From: Patescibacteria group bacterium
Lineage (GTDB): Bacteria; Patescibacteriota; Patescibacteriia; 2-12-FULL-60-25
Assembly: GCA_018824765.1 (NCBI GenBank)
Contig: JAHJFW010000026.1
Coordinates: 1 to 6,025, forward strand
Reading direction: 5' to 3'
Length of the DNA: 6,025 nt
Position numbers and translations under genes: made by a program. Under the pieces are notes generated by a model. The model was not told the DNA's origin and did no database searches. It worked only from the letters and a program-made list of their open reading frames with translations. Positions 1 through 4,725 of this stretch are shown here, piece by piece (positions within the stretch are counted from its first letter, which is position 1; every line of letters begins with the position of its first letter).

Positions 1-435
1 GCGAATGGCGGCTTCAATATTCTCCAACGCCGCATGGTTTTCTTCGATGGTGTTATCCTTGATATCACTGGGCGGCACACGCCGCGCATCAGCCTGCAAT
101 GCTTCGAGGCGGTCTCGGATCTCCATCAACTGATGGCCGTAATGGTCCATTTCAGCCTCTTTTATATCTTTGTCACGCAAACGTTCGTTGAATTCCGCAA
201 TCAAATTGCTCGCCAGATCCCTTTCAGTCTGTGAGCGGTCACGAAGTTTTTGCGCCGAGGGGTGGATTTTTTCACGCAACTCTGCAGTGCGCTTGGCGAT
301 TTCTTGTTCTTCGACCTCGCCTTTTTCTGTCTGAGATTCAGCCGCCGCCTTTCTTTTGGCTGTGGGAAGTTTTTTTTCGGCCGGGGTTTTCAGCGTCTCA
401 TGTGCGGCTGGCAAGGCTTTTTCCGCTCTAGGCAT
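1..435 (-). CDS. Hypothetical charged coiled-coil protein, 5' part only
   Basis: I do not recognise this gene. On the minus strand an ATG at 435-433 opens a frame of 145 codons with no stop up to the left edge, so the C-terminal part is missing. The N-terminal ~45 residues are rich in Ala, Lys, Glu and Pro and look disordered. From about residue 46 the sequence is strongly helical and charged (for example EIAKRTAELREKI and HQLMEIRDRLEALQ), typical of a coiled coil. There is no signal peptide or membrane segment, so the visible part is probably cytoplasmic. Plus-strand frames across this stretch give Phe/Cys/Arg-rich products that look like antisense shadows. No Shine-Dalgarno sequence is visible before the ATG, but a plausible promoter lies at 482-511. 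It is divergent from the insertion sequence. The frame is well supported; the function is unknown. Confidence 0.75.
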   Translation of the reverse strand, partial: MPRAEKALPAAHETLKTPAEKKLPTAKRKAAAESQTEKGEVEEQEIAKRTAELREKIHPSAQKLRDRSQTERDLASNLIAEFNERLRDKDIKEAEMDHYGHQLMEIRDRLEALQADARRVPPSDIKDNTIEENHAALENIEAAIR

Positions 436-481
436 AAAATTAAGGCGTTCTATTTTAGATTTTTTACGAATAATCAGATAA

Positions 482-511
482 AGTATAGCACATGCGTCGC
501 AGGCAAATCAA
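482..511 (-). promoter_or_regulatory. Putative sigma70-type promoter for the minus-strand coiled-coil gene
   Basis: Read on the minus strand, TTGATT (511-506) and TATACT (487-482) are separated by 18 nt. Transcription would start near 475, giving a leader of about 40 nt before the ATG at 435. The -10 matches consensus at 5 of 6 positions and the -35 at 4 of 6. It lies about 54 bp outside the left end of the insertion sequence, so the insertion leaves this promoter intact. Confidence 0.45.
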
Positions 512-541
512 AAAATGTTGAGCGTAAAATGATGCATAAAC

Positions 542-558
542 AAATTATCAAAAAAAGC
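542..558. repeat. Left arm of a host palindrome flanking the IS
   Basis: AAATTATCAAAAAAAGC here is the exact reverse complement of 2120-2136 on the other side of the insertion sequence. With the IS removed, the two arms would form a 17-bp stem around a loop of about 14 nt. The A/T runs next to GC pairs resemble a bidirectional terminator. However, the neighbouring genes are divergent, so a regulatory palindrome is also possible. The core AATTATCAAAA recurs at 4665-4675. Confidence 0.7.
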
Positions 559-569
559 CCGATCGGGCT
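550..569 (-). terminator. Terminator-like hairpin at the left IS-host junction
   Basis: On the minus strand the perfect 14-bp palindrome AGCCCGATCGGGCT (569-556) runs directly into seven T residues (556-550, counting the last T of the palindrome). Half of the stem comes from the IS tip (GGGCT) and half from the host (AGCCC). Its shape fits a short rho-independent terminator that would stop transcription leaving the IS toward the minus-strand gene, upstream of that gene's own promoter. Confidence 0.45.
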
Positions 570-581
570 GTCCCAAAACTC
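565..581 (+). repeat. Left terminal inverted repeat of the IS
   Basis: GGGCTGTCCCAAAACTC, 17 of 17 bases matching the reverse complement of 2095-2111. The outermost GGGC also completes the palindrome with host DNA at 556-569. Confidence 0.9.
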
Positions 582-613
582 AAAACACTCTCACTCCAAG
601 TGAGGGTGTTTTG
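581..613. repeat. Left subterminal hairpin of the IS
   Basis: The arms at 581-595 and 599-613 pair over 15 positions, with one G·T wobble (T589 with G605), around a 3-nt CCA loop. The hairpin begins at the last base of the terminal repeat and ends directly before the TATAAT of the transposase promoter. Transcripts entering from outside the IS would form it, whereas the transposase's own mRNA would not contain it. Roles as a transposase-binding site or as a shield against outside transcription are inferences. Confidence 0.75.
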
Positions 614-620
614 GTATAAT
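612..620 (+). promoter_or_regulatory. Extended -10 promoter of the transposase gene
   Basis: TGGTATAAT is a perfect TATAAT at 615-620 with the TGn extension. No good -35 hexamer lies 16-18 nt upstream, where the hairpin sits. The start of transcription is expected near 627, giving a leader of about 19 nt. The AGAGG at 621-625 would then lie upstream of the mRNA, so translation probably starts without a Shine-Dalgarno sequence. Confidence 0.6.
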
Positions 621-645
621 AGAGGTAAGAATTAACCTATTTTCT

Positions 646-2034
646 ATGAATTTTAAAGTCTATAATCGTTCTCAAAACCTTCTACTTCCACCCAGCTTTA
701 GTGACTTTCTGGGCGAGTCCCATGAAGCAGTCGTGCTGTGTGAACTTCTTGGTGAACTTGACCTTTCATGTTTGGAAGAGGGATACACAAATGGGTCCGG
801 TGGAAGAAGCGCCTACCATCCCTCCATGCTCTTGTCTGTGCTGCTGTATGGATACATGAATGGTGTCTTTTCGAGCAGAAAGATCGCTGGCAAGCTTAAG
901 CAAGATTTGGCCTTTATGTATCTTGCGGGCAAGCAGACTCCAGACTTTCGTACGCTGTGTCGATTTCGTCGAGAAAAAGGCGCATGTCTCGAGGACGTCT
1001 TCAAAACGATCGTAGACAAAGCCCGAAGATTGGGCTTTGTCGCCTTTGGTACGGTGAGCCTAGATGGCACGAAGCTCAAAGCTAATGCAAACAAAGAGAA
1101 AAATGAGACTCAAGATTCTCTTGAGGAAAAGATTCGTAAACTCATGGAAGAAGCAGAGCGCATTGACGCCATGGAAGACGAATTGCTCGGTGATCAGGAA
1201 GACGACGTTGATCCGCAGCTCAAGACCAAAGAAGGACGCGCCAAGAGAAAGCGGGAACTGGAGAAAAAGCGAGAGCAGACATCGTCTCATCTGAAACAAC
1301 GCCCCGCTAGCGAGCCAGGGGTATCCAAAGACACAAAACTCAACACAACTGACCCGGATTCCAAACTCATGAAGATGAAGCGCGGAGGCTTTGCCAATGG
1401 GTATAATGTGCAGATTATTAGCGAGAACGGCTTTGTACTGGCAAGCCATATTGCCGGTACAAGCGCTGACCAGAACCTGCTCATCCCAACCCTTCAAGCC
1501 TTTCGGGACGCACACCGGACCAATCCGACCCGCCTACTTGCCGATAAAGGCTATTCCAGTGAAGATAACTTCGCCTTTTGTGAATCCGAGGGCATAGATG
1601 CCTATATTCCCATACACCAAGACCCTCTGGATCTAAGCGTGTACACCTACGACCCGGAACACGACGCCTACGCCCACCAAGATGGACGCATCTTTCGCTT
1701 CAAGCAACGCATGAAGAAACGAAAGGGCGACACGCAAATAGATGGGCAAGACTACAGACACACTATCTACGAGCACATCGACGAGACAACAAAGAAGAAG
1801 TCCTATCTATGCATATCCCCCAATTGGCAACGGCTGGCAGCAAAACACAAGCGAAGACTCGCGGCTCCGGAAGGAAAAGAACGCTACAAGAAACGCATGC
1901 CGGACGTAGAAGGCGTATTTGGGAACATTAAACACAACCTTGGATTCACCGGTTTCCTTCTCAGAGGACTCACGGGCGCAAGGATTGAATGGAACATGAT
2001 AACCCTCGCCCACAATCTCAAGAAACTCATCTAA
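646..2034 (+). CDS. IS1182-family DDE transposase
   Basis: A 462-residue transposase that cuts and joins the IS ends. Residues 1-20 carry the family opening (YNRSQ...LLPPSF). Residues 50-130 form the N-terminal DNA-binding region (YHPSMLLSVLLYGY, FSSRKIAGKL, PDFRTLCRFRR). The likely catalytic triad is D140 (SLDGTKLKANA), D300 (LLADKGYS) and E422 (DVEGVFGNIKHN). Residues 145-220 are a long charged, probably coiled-coil insertion between the first two acidic residues, followed by the DPDSKLMKMK and GGFANGYNVQ motifs (236-256). Length is normal for the family and no frameshift or stop is seen, so the enzyme may be active. The ATG at 646 is chosen because the conserved N-terminus begins there; no clear Shine-Dalgarno precedes it. 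Frames on both strands within the gene are shadows. Confidence 0.95.
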   Translation: MNFKVYNRSQNLLLPPSFSDFLGESHEAVVLCELLGELDLSCLEEGYTNGSGGRSAYHPSMLLSVLLYGYMNGVFSSRKIAGKLKQDLAFMYLAGKQTPDFRTLCRFRREKGACLEDVFKTIVDKARRLGFVAFGTVSLDGTKLKANANKEKNETQDSLEEKIRKLMEEAERIDAMEDELLGDQEDDVDPQLKTKEGRAKRKRELEKKREQTSSHLKQRPASEPGVSKDTKLNTTDPDSKLMKMKRGGFANGYNVQIISENGFVLASHIAGTSADQNLLIPTLQAFRDAHRTNPTRLLADKGYSSEDNFAFCESEGIDAYIPIHQDPLDLSVYTYDPEHDAYAHQDGRIFRFKQRMKKRKGDTQIDGQDYRHTIYEHIDETTKKKSYLCISPNWQRLAAKHKRRLAAPEGKERYKKRMPDVEGVFGNIKHNLGFTGFLLRGLTGARIEWNMITLAHNLKKLI

Positions 2035-2037
2035 TTC

Positions 2038-2063
2038 AAGACCTCCGCGGGAGTTCTTTTTTG
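2038..2063 (+). terminator. Rho-independent terminator after the transposase gene
   Basis: Four bases after the TAA stop, the arms at 2038-2046 and 2050-2058 pair as AAGA/TCTT plus CTCC/GGAG with one internal mismatch (C2042/T2054), around a GCG loop. The right arm runs into a T tract (2057-2062) followed by G and four more Ts. It lies inside the IS and would stop transposase transcription before the right end. Confidence 0.65.
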
Positions 2064-2074
2064 TTTTGTCTACA

Positions 2075-2102
2075 CAAAACTCTCACTGACGCGAGAGTTT
2101 TG
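2075..2102. repeat. Right subterminal hairpin of the IS
   Basis: CAAAACTCTC (2075-2084) and GAGAGTTTTG (2093-2102) are perfect 10-bp complements around an 8-nt loop. The right arm overlaps the terminal inverted repeat. The CTCTCACT at 2080-2087 also occurs at 588-595 in the left hairpin, in the same orientation. Confidence 0.75.
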
Positions 2103-2111
2103 GGACAGCCC
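2095..2111 (-). repeat. Right terminal inverted repeat of the IS
   Basis: GAGTTTTGGGACAGCCC, the exact reverse complement of 565-581. A run of six C residues (2109-2114) crosses the boundary, so the exact last base of the element cannot be fixed from sequence alone. Confidence 0.9.
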
Positions 2112-2128
2112 CCCATGGAGCTTTTTTT
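2107..2128 (+). terminator. Terminator-like hairpin at the right IS-host junction
   Basis: AGC-C-CC pairs with GG-A-GCT (2107-2112 with 2117-2122, one C/A mismatch) around a CCAT loop, and T2122-T2128 follow. The hairpin is weaker than its counterpart at the left junction. It would reduce transcription leaving the IS toward the hydrolase gene. Confidence 0.3.
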
Positions 2129-2136
2129 GATAATTT
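2120..2136. repeat. Right arm of the host palindrome flanking the IS
   Basis: GCTTTTTTTGATAATTT is the exact reverse complement of 542-558. The following bases (TTGTTTT...ATTTTAACG) also weakly resemble the outward-read sequence on the left side (GTTTAT...ATTTTACG), but in DNA this AT-rich the extension may be chance. Confidence 0.7.
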
Positions 2137-2195
2137 TGTTTTCTTGATTTTAACGTTCCCTTTATTTTTCGACGGTTGTGGAGTAGGCTCTATGA

Positions 2196-2735
2196 ATGCA
2201 AGTTATTTTGATTCACGGTTATTTGGGATTTCCGGAGAACAATTGGTTTCCGTGGTTAAAAAATGAACTGATAAGCCGCGGTTATAAGGTTACGATTCCC
2301 AGCATGCCGAATCCGGCTTTTCCGGTAGAGAAAGCTTGGGTGAAAAAATTGAAAGCTCTTGTGAAAGATCCGAAAAATACCATTTTGGTCGGACACTCAT
2401 TGGGCTGCGCGGCAATTTTGCATTTTTTGCAAGATTATGACGGGCCGCAATTCAAAGGAGTTGTTTCGGTGGCGGGTTTTGGACGTGGATTTTTAAAAGT
2501 GGAAAAACTTTACGGATGGTTTAAACAGCCGTTGGATTTTTCAAAAATAAAAAAGGCGGCGCAAAAATGGACAGGCATCCATTCCAAAAATGACCGCTTG
2601 GTGCCATTTGAAGAGGGGAAGTGGCTAAGTAAAAAACTCGGCACAGAATTTATAGTGGAAAACAACGGGCACTTTTTGAAACAGGAAGGCGTAACAGAGT
2701 TACCTGCGGTTTTGGATGCGATTCTTCAAATCTAG
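2196..2735 (+). CDS. RBBP9/YdeN-like alpha/beta serine hydrolase
   Basis: A 179-residue small alpha/beta hydrolase of the RBBP9/YdeN (Ser_hydrolase) type. It opens with beta strand 1 and the oxyanion-side HG (ILIHGYLG, residues 4-11). The nucleophile elbow GHSLG places the catalytic Ser at 68. The acid is probably D133 (SKNDRLVP) and the base H159 (NNGHF), so the triad is complete. No signal peptide or membrane segment is seen, so it should be cytosolic. Length fits the family (about 180-190). The substrate is not predictable; esterase or peptidase-like activity is the usual guess. The ATG at 2196 follows GGAG at 2180-2183, a rather long 12-nt spacing. A nearby ATG at 2192 is in another frame. 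The upstream region holds the right end of the IS, and no convincing promoter is visible. Confidence 0.88.
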   Translation: MQVILIHGYLGFPENNWFPWLKNELISRGYKVTIPSMPNPAFPVEKAWVKKLKALVKDPKNTILVGHSLGCAAILHFLQDYDGPQFKGVVSVAGFGRGFLKVEKLYGWFKQPLDFSKIKKAAQKWTGIHSKNDRLVPFEEGKWLSKKLGTEFIVENNGHFLKQEGVTELPAVLDAILQI

Positions 2736-2767
2736 AATCCGGAATTTAGGTTAGGAAGACCTTGACC

Positions 2768-2814
2768 ATTCTCTAATTCGCGCGCCTGCCCGCCTTTGGA
2801 GGGAATTAGAGAAT
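2768..2814. repeat. Inverted repeat with a GC-rich loop, between genes
   Basis: ATTCTCTAATTC (2768-2779) and GAATTAGAGAAT (2803-2814) are perfect 12-bp complements around a 23-nt GC-rich loop containing GCCTGCCCGCC. No T tract follows, so this is not a standard terminator for the hydrolase gene. It may be a dispersed palindromic repeat or an RNA structure. The rest of the 2736-2904 gap holds only the promoter at 2868-2896. Confidence 0.6.
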
Positions 2815-2867
2815 AGAAGATGATTCGGAACTTTTATCCGCACTGAGAGCTGAGCACCCCGCACTTT

Positions 2868-2896
2868 TTGTAGCAGGCTTGTTTCAATGATATAAT
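2868..2896 (+). promoter_or_regulatory. Promoter of the small membrane protein and methyltransferase genes
   Basis: TTGTAG (2868-2873), a 17-nt spacer and a perfect TATAAT (2891-2896) with a TGn extension (TGATATAAT). The expected transcription start, near 2902-2903, is only 2-3 nt before the ATG at 2905, so the mRNA should be leaderless or nearly so. Confidence 0.65.
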
Positions 2897-2904
2897 ATCT
2901 GCCT

Positions 2905-3162
2905 ATGACGATATTTTTGCGCATCTTGATAGGTACGGCATTGGTTGCCGCCGGCGCTTTCATGGTTATTAAAACCAGAATGATAATGGGTTTTTTCGGG
3001 ACTATAGATTGGGCTGAAGCAAAATTAGGAGGCGGCGGTTCGAATTTATTTTATAAATTGATAGGGATCGCGGTAATTTTAATCGGGTTTTTGGCCGCCA
3101 CCAATCTTTGGAACGCATTTTTAAATGCGACCTTGGGATCATTGTTGGGTTTCGGCCGATAG
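2905..3162 (+). CDS. Small two-helix membrane protein, function unknown
   Basis: An 85-residue protein with two hydrophobic segments, about residues 3-22 and 49-67. They are joined by a conserved-looking loop with a WAEAKLGGGGSNLFYKL signature (36-52). I recall similar short proteins from Parcubacteria-type genomes but cannot name a function. Both segments are long enough to cross the membrane, giving a helical hairpin. The start is supported by the strong promoter immediately upstream, and no Shine-Dalgarno is present or expected. The methyltransferase begins 4 nt after the stop, so the two are probably co-transcribed and translationally coupled. There is no sign of truncation. Confidence 0.8.
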   Translation: MTIFLRILIGTALVAAGAFMVIKTRMIMGFFGTIDWAEAKLGGGGSNLFYKLIGIAVILIGFLAATNLWNAFLNATLGSLLGFGR

Positions 3163-3166
3163 TCTT

Positions 3167-3730
3167 ATGCTGATTTGTAGCGGGACGGAATTGATTAACC
3201 CTTCCAAGTTGCTTTTAAAAGCCGGTTTGAAAGAGGGTGAATACGTGGCTGATTTGGGCTGCGGAAGTTTGGGGCATATAATTTTTCCGGCCGCGGAAAT
3301 TGTTGGCAGCGGCGGCATAGCATACGCGGTTGATATCCAAAAAGGGGTTTTGGAACGGGTGGAAAAAACAGCCAAACAAAACGGCGTTGTTAATTTGAAA
3401 ACGATTTGGTCGGACATAGACATTTTTGGAGCCGCGCCCATCGAAGCCGGCAGTTTGGATTTGACATTGCTGGTCAATAATTTGTATCTGTCAAAAGACA
3501 GGCCTGCGTTGGTGCGCGAGATGGCGCGTCTGACAAAAGCAGGAGGCAGGGCAGTTGTGGTTGAATGGAGTTTGGAAAAAAGTCCCTTGGGGCCGCCGAT
3601 TGAACAAAGAATCGGACTTGAAGATGCCAAGAAGATTTTTGCTTCGCCGCTGTTTACTGCGCTTGAAGTATTTGCGGCCGGCCCTTATCATTACGGGCTG
3701 TTGTTCAATAGGACGGAAATCGCGCCTTGA
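3167..3730 (+). CDS. Class I SAM-dependent methyltransferase, substrate unknown
   Basis: A 187-residue soluble methyltransferase with a Rossmann-like fold. Motif I is VADLGCGSLG (27-36), and the acidic residue ending beta 2 is D56 (YAVDIQKG), expected to bind the SAM ribose. A further acidic patch, SDIDIF, lies at 82-87; the motif IV-like strand LDLTLLVNNLY is at 97-107; the post-motif loop LTKAGGRAVVVEW is at 122-134. The pattern resembles UbiE/ArsM-like enzymes, but no substrate-specific motif is visible. The third position of the glycine loop is Leu35 rather than the common Gly. The ATG at 3167 is preferred: an in-frame ATG at 3125 would overlap the upstream gene by 38 nt and add residues unlike the family. 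No clear Shine-Dalgarno is seen; the 4-nt gap suggests coupling to the membrane protein gene. Confidence 0.85.
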   Translation: MLICSGTELINPSKLLLKAGLKEGEYVADLGCGSLGHIIFPAAEIVGSGGIAYAVDIQKGVLERVEKTAKQNGVVNLKTIWSDIDIFGAAPIEAGSLDLTLLVNNLYLSKDRPALVREMARLTKAGGRAVVVEWSLEKSPLGPPIEQRIGLEDAKKIFASPLFTALEVFAAGPYHYGLLFNRTEIAP

Positions 3731-3827
3731 TCATCTCTTGTAATTTCTGCATAGTACCTAAATTCGTCATTAACCATTCGTATTTCGTAATTTTTAACCG
3801 CTTATTGTAAACTGATTATTGATAAAT

Positions 3828-4238
3828 ATGAACATCCCCCCATATCTCAAGCTATCATATTGGTTTAATCCGAATCCGGCGCCGTTAATGCCGTGGGCTG
3901 ATCGTTTTTTGCCGATATTATTTTCGGTTTTTCTGTTTGTCGGCATCATTATCCGCTTGGTTACTTTGCGGCAGGGTTTGGAAAAGATGACGAAGAGGGC
4001 GCTTATCCGCGCCGGCAACAGCCTGATAGTTTACGGCCTGTTCGGACTTGTGTTGTATCTCCTGACTTTTGAAAGGGTGACTGTGTTAAGCGCGCGCGTC
4101 GGTTATTTGATTTGGGTGGCGCTTTTCGCTTGGTCTGTTTGGAAAATCGTAAAATATGTGCGCGTTGATATTCCGGCCGTGGAAAAAAGGCGGGAGGAAC
4201 GTGCGCGGTTGGAAAAGTGGATGCCTAAGCGCAAGTGA
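3828..4238 (+). CDS. Hypothetical three-helix membrane protein
   Basis: A 136-residue protein that I do not recognise by family. After a Pro/Trp-rich N-terminus come three hydrophobic segments: about 27-46 (FLPILFSVFLFVGIIIRL), 64-80 (NSLIVYGLFGLVLYLLT) and 91-110 (VGYLIWVALFAWSVWKIV). The C-terminal tail is strongly basic and charged (119-136, KRREERARLEKWMPKRK) and probably lies in the cytosol by the positive-inside rule. An in-frame TTG at 3819 would add three residues; the ATG at 3828 is preferred. yraN follows 15 nt after the TGA stop, so they may be co-transcribed. The upstream gap (3731-3827) holds only AT-rich sequence with degenerate ATTCGT/TTAACC repeats, and no convincing promoter. 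Confidence 0.8.
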   Translation: MNIPPYLKLSYWFNPNPAPLMPWADRFLPILFSVFLFVGIIIRLVTLRQGLEKMTKRALIRAGNSLIVYGLFGLVLYLLTFERVTVLSARVGYLIWVALFAWSVWKIVKYVRVDIPAVEKRREERARLEKWMPKRK

Positions 4239-4244
4239 TAAAAT
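4236..4244 (+). promoter_or_regulatory. Possible extended -10 promoter for yraN
   Basis: TGATAAAAT overlaps the TGA stop of the upstream gene and gives a TGn plus TAAAAT element. The expected start (about 4251) lies 3 nt before the yraN ATG. It resembles the element before 2905 (TGATATAAT), and both are followed after a similar gap by GCCTATG. There is no usable -35 hexamer, so confidence is limited. Confidence 0.35.
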
Positions 4245-4253
4245 TTCAAGCCT

Positions 4254-4610
4254 ATGGACCGGAGGCGCAGGTTTGGAAATCGCGGCGAAGATTTAGCCGC
4301 GGTTTTTTTTATCTCAAAAGGTTTTGAAATCGTAGCGCGCAACTGGAATTGCCGCGCAGGCGAGATTGATTTGATTTGCGAAAAGCGCGGAGTTACGCAT
4401 TTTGTAGAAGTGAAAACGCGGCGATCGCTTACCTATGGGAATCCGGAAGAGGCGATTACACCCACCAAATTGCAACATTTGCGCCGCGCGATAGAGGCGT
4501 ATTTGGCATATTCGCGCCGTCCGCCGACCCGCTACCAGATTGACGCGCTCGCGATCCTCGCCGAATCAGGCAAACCGCCCGAGTTCCATTACATTGAGAA
4601 TGTGGAATGA
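4254..4610 (+). CDS. yraN: YraN/UPF0102 family nuclease-fold protein
   Basis: A 118-residue protein of the UPF0102/YraN family, at its usual length. The family has a restriction-endonuclease-like fold, and its cellular role is not settled. Hallmarks are the N-terminal GNRGEDLAA helix with E12, GEIDLIC with D39, and FVEVKTR with E52-x-K54. Together these form the Glu...Asp...Glu-x-Lys metal-binding site of PD-(D/E)XK nucleases. TKLQHLRRA (71-79) and the closing YQIDALAI (94-101) also match the family. No signal peptide or membrane segment is present. No Shine-Dalgarno precedes the ATG. It converges on queA, with a hairpin region between the two stops. Biochemical activity cannot be inferred beyond an intact predicted active site. 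Confidence 0.93.
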   Translation: MDRRRRFGNRGEDLAAVFFISKGFEIVARNWNCRAGEIDLICEKRGVTHFVEVKTRRSLTYGNPEEAITPTKLQHLRRAIEAYLAYSRRPPTRYQIDALAILAESGKPPEFHYIENVE

Positions 4611-4664
4611 TCCAAAAATCAATCCGCATTTCAATTGAAAAAGTATTTTTTTTAATCCCGATCA

Positions 4665-4704
4665 AATTATCAAAATTTTGACTATCGGCAAAATTTTGAT
4701 AATT
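4665..4704. terminator. AT-rich hairpin between converging yraN and queA
   Basis: AATTATCAAAATTTTG (4665-4680) and its perfect 16-bp complement (4689-4704) surround the 8-nt loop ACTATCGG. Its position between converging stops fits a bidirectional terminator, but the stem is nearly all A/T and no clean T tract follows on either strand. A separate eight-T run lies at 4646-4653, after a TTTCAATTGAAA palindrome, and could end yraN transcripts. The AATTATCAAAA core is shared with the palindrome around the IS. Confidence 0.5.
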
Positions 4705-4725
4705 GCGTCTTTTGAAAATATTAGT

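Larger units (their letters stand above)
565..2111 (+). mobile_element. IS1182-family insertion sequence, apparently complete
   Basis: A 1547-bp element bounded by perfect 17-bp inverted repeats (GGGCTGTCCCAAAACTC at 565-581 and its reverse complement at 2095-2111). It encloses one intact transposase gene with its own promoter and terminator. The family is assigned from the transposase (N-terminal YN-x-Q-x-LLPPS motif, DDE residues). The GGGCTGTCCCAAAA tip also fits my recollection of IS1182-type ends. No matching target-site duplication is visible: the four bases outside the left end are GATC and those outside the right end are CCCA. Each end carries an extra hairpin just inside the terminal repeat. 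The exact tips could differ by one or two bases, because G/C runs blur both boundaries. Confidence 0.9.

Noticed and set aside
34..603. Three overlapping plus-strand frames of 66-117 codons near the left end
   Set aside because: They lie opposite a minus-strand frame open for 145 codons to the edge. Their products are Phe/Cys/Arg-rich without domain logic, and the longest runs through the IS boundary and its terminal repeat.
581..613. The hairpin as a sign of an IS200/IS605-type single-strand element or a CRISPR repeat
   Set aside because: The element has true terminal inverted repeats and a DDE transposase, and the hairpin is not part of a regularly spaced array.
1060..1515. A 151-codon minus-strand frame inside the transposase gene
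   Set aside because: It is antisense to a fully conserved DDE transposase, has no promoter or family match, and has the composition expected from an antisense shadow.
2129..2134. GATAAT as a -10 element for the hydrolase gene
   Set aside because: It lies within the palindrome arm and has no acceptable -35 at 16-18 nt, where the IS tip lies. It would give a leader of about 55 nt, so the evidence is too weak to call.
3125..3166. An upstream ATG extending the methyltransferase by 14 residues
   Set aside because: It would overlap the membrane protein gene by 38 nt and add residues unlike the family. The ATG at 3167 gives tight operon spacing.
3139..3630. A 163-codon minus-strand frame opposite the methyltransferase
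   Set aside because: The plus-strand methyltransferase has clear SAM-binding motifs; the antisense product is Ser/Pro/Lys-rich with no recognisable motif.
3819..3827. A TTG start adding three residues to the three-helix membrane protein
   Set aside because: An ATG follows three codons later, and nothing in the sequence favours the rarer TTG.
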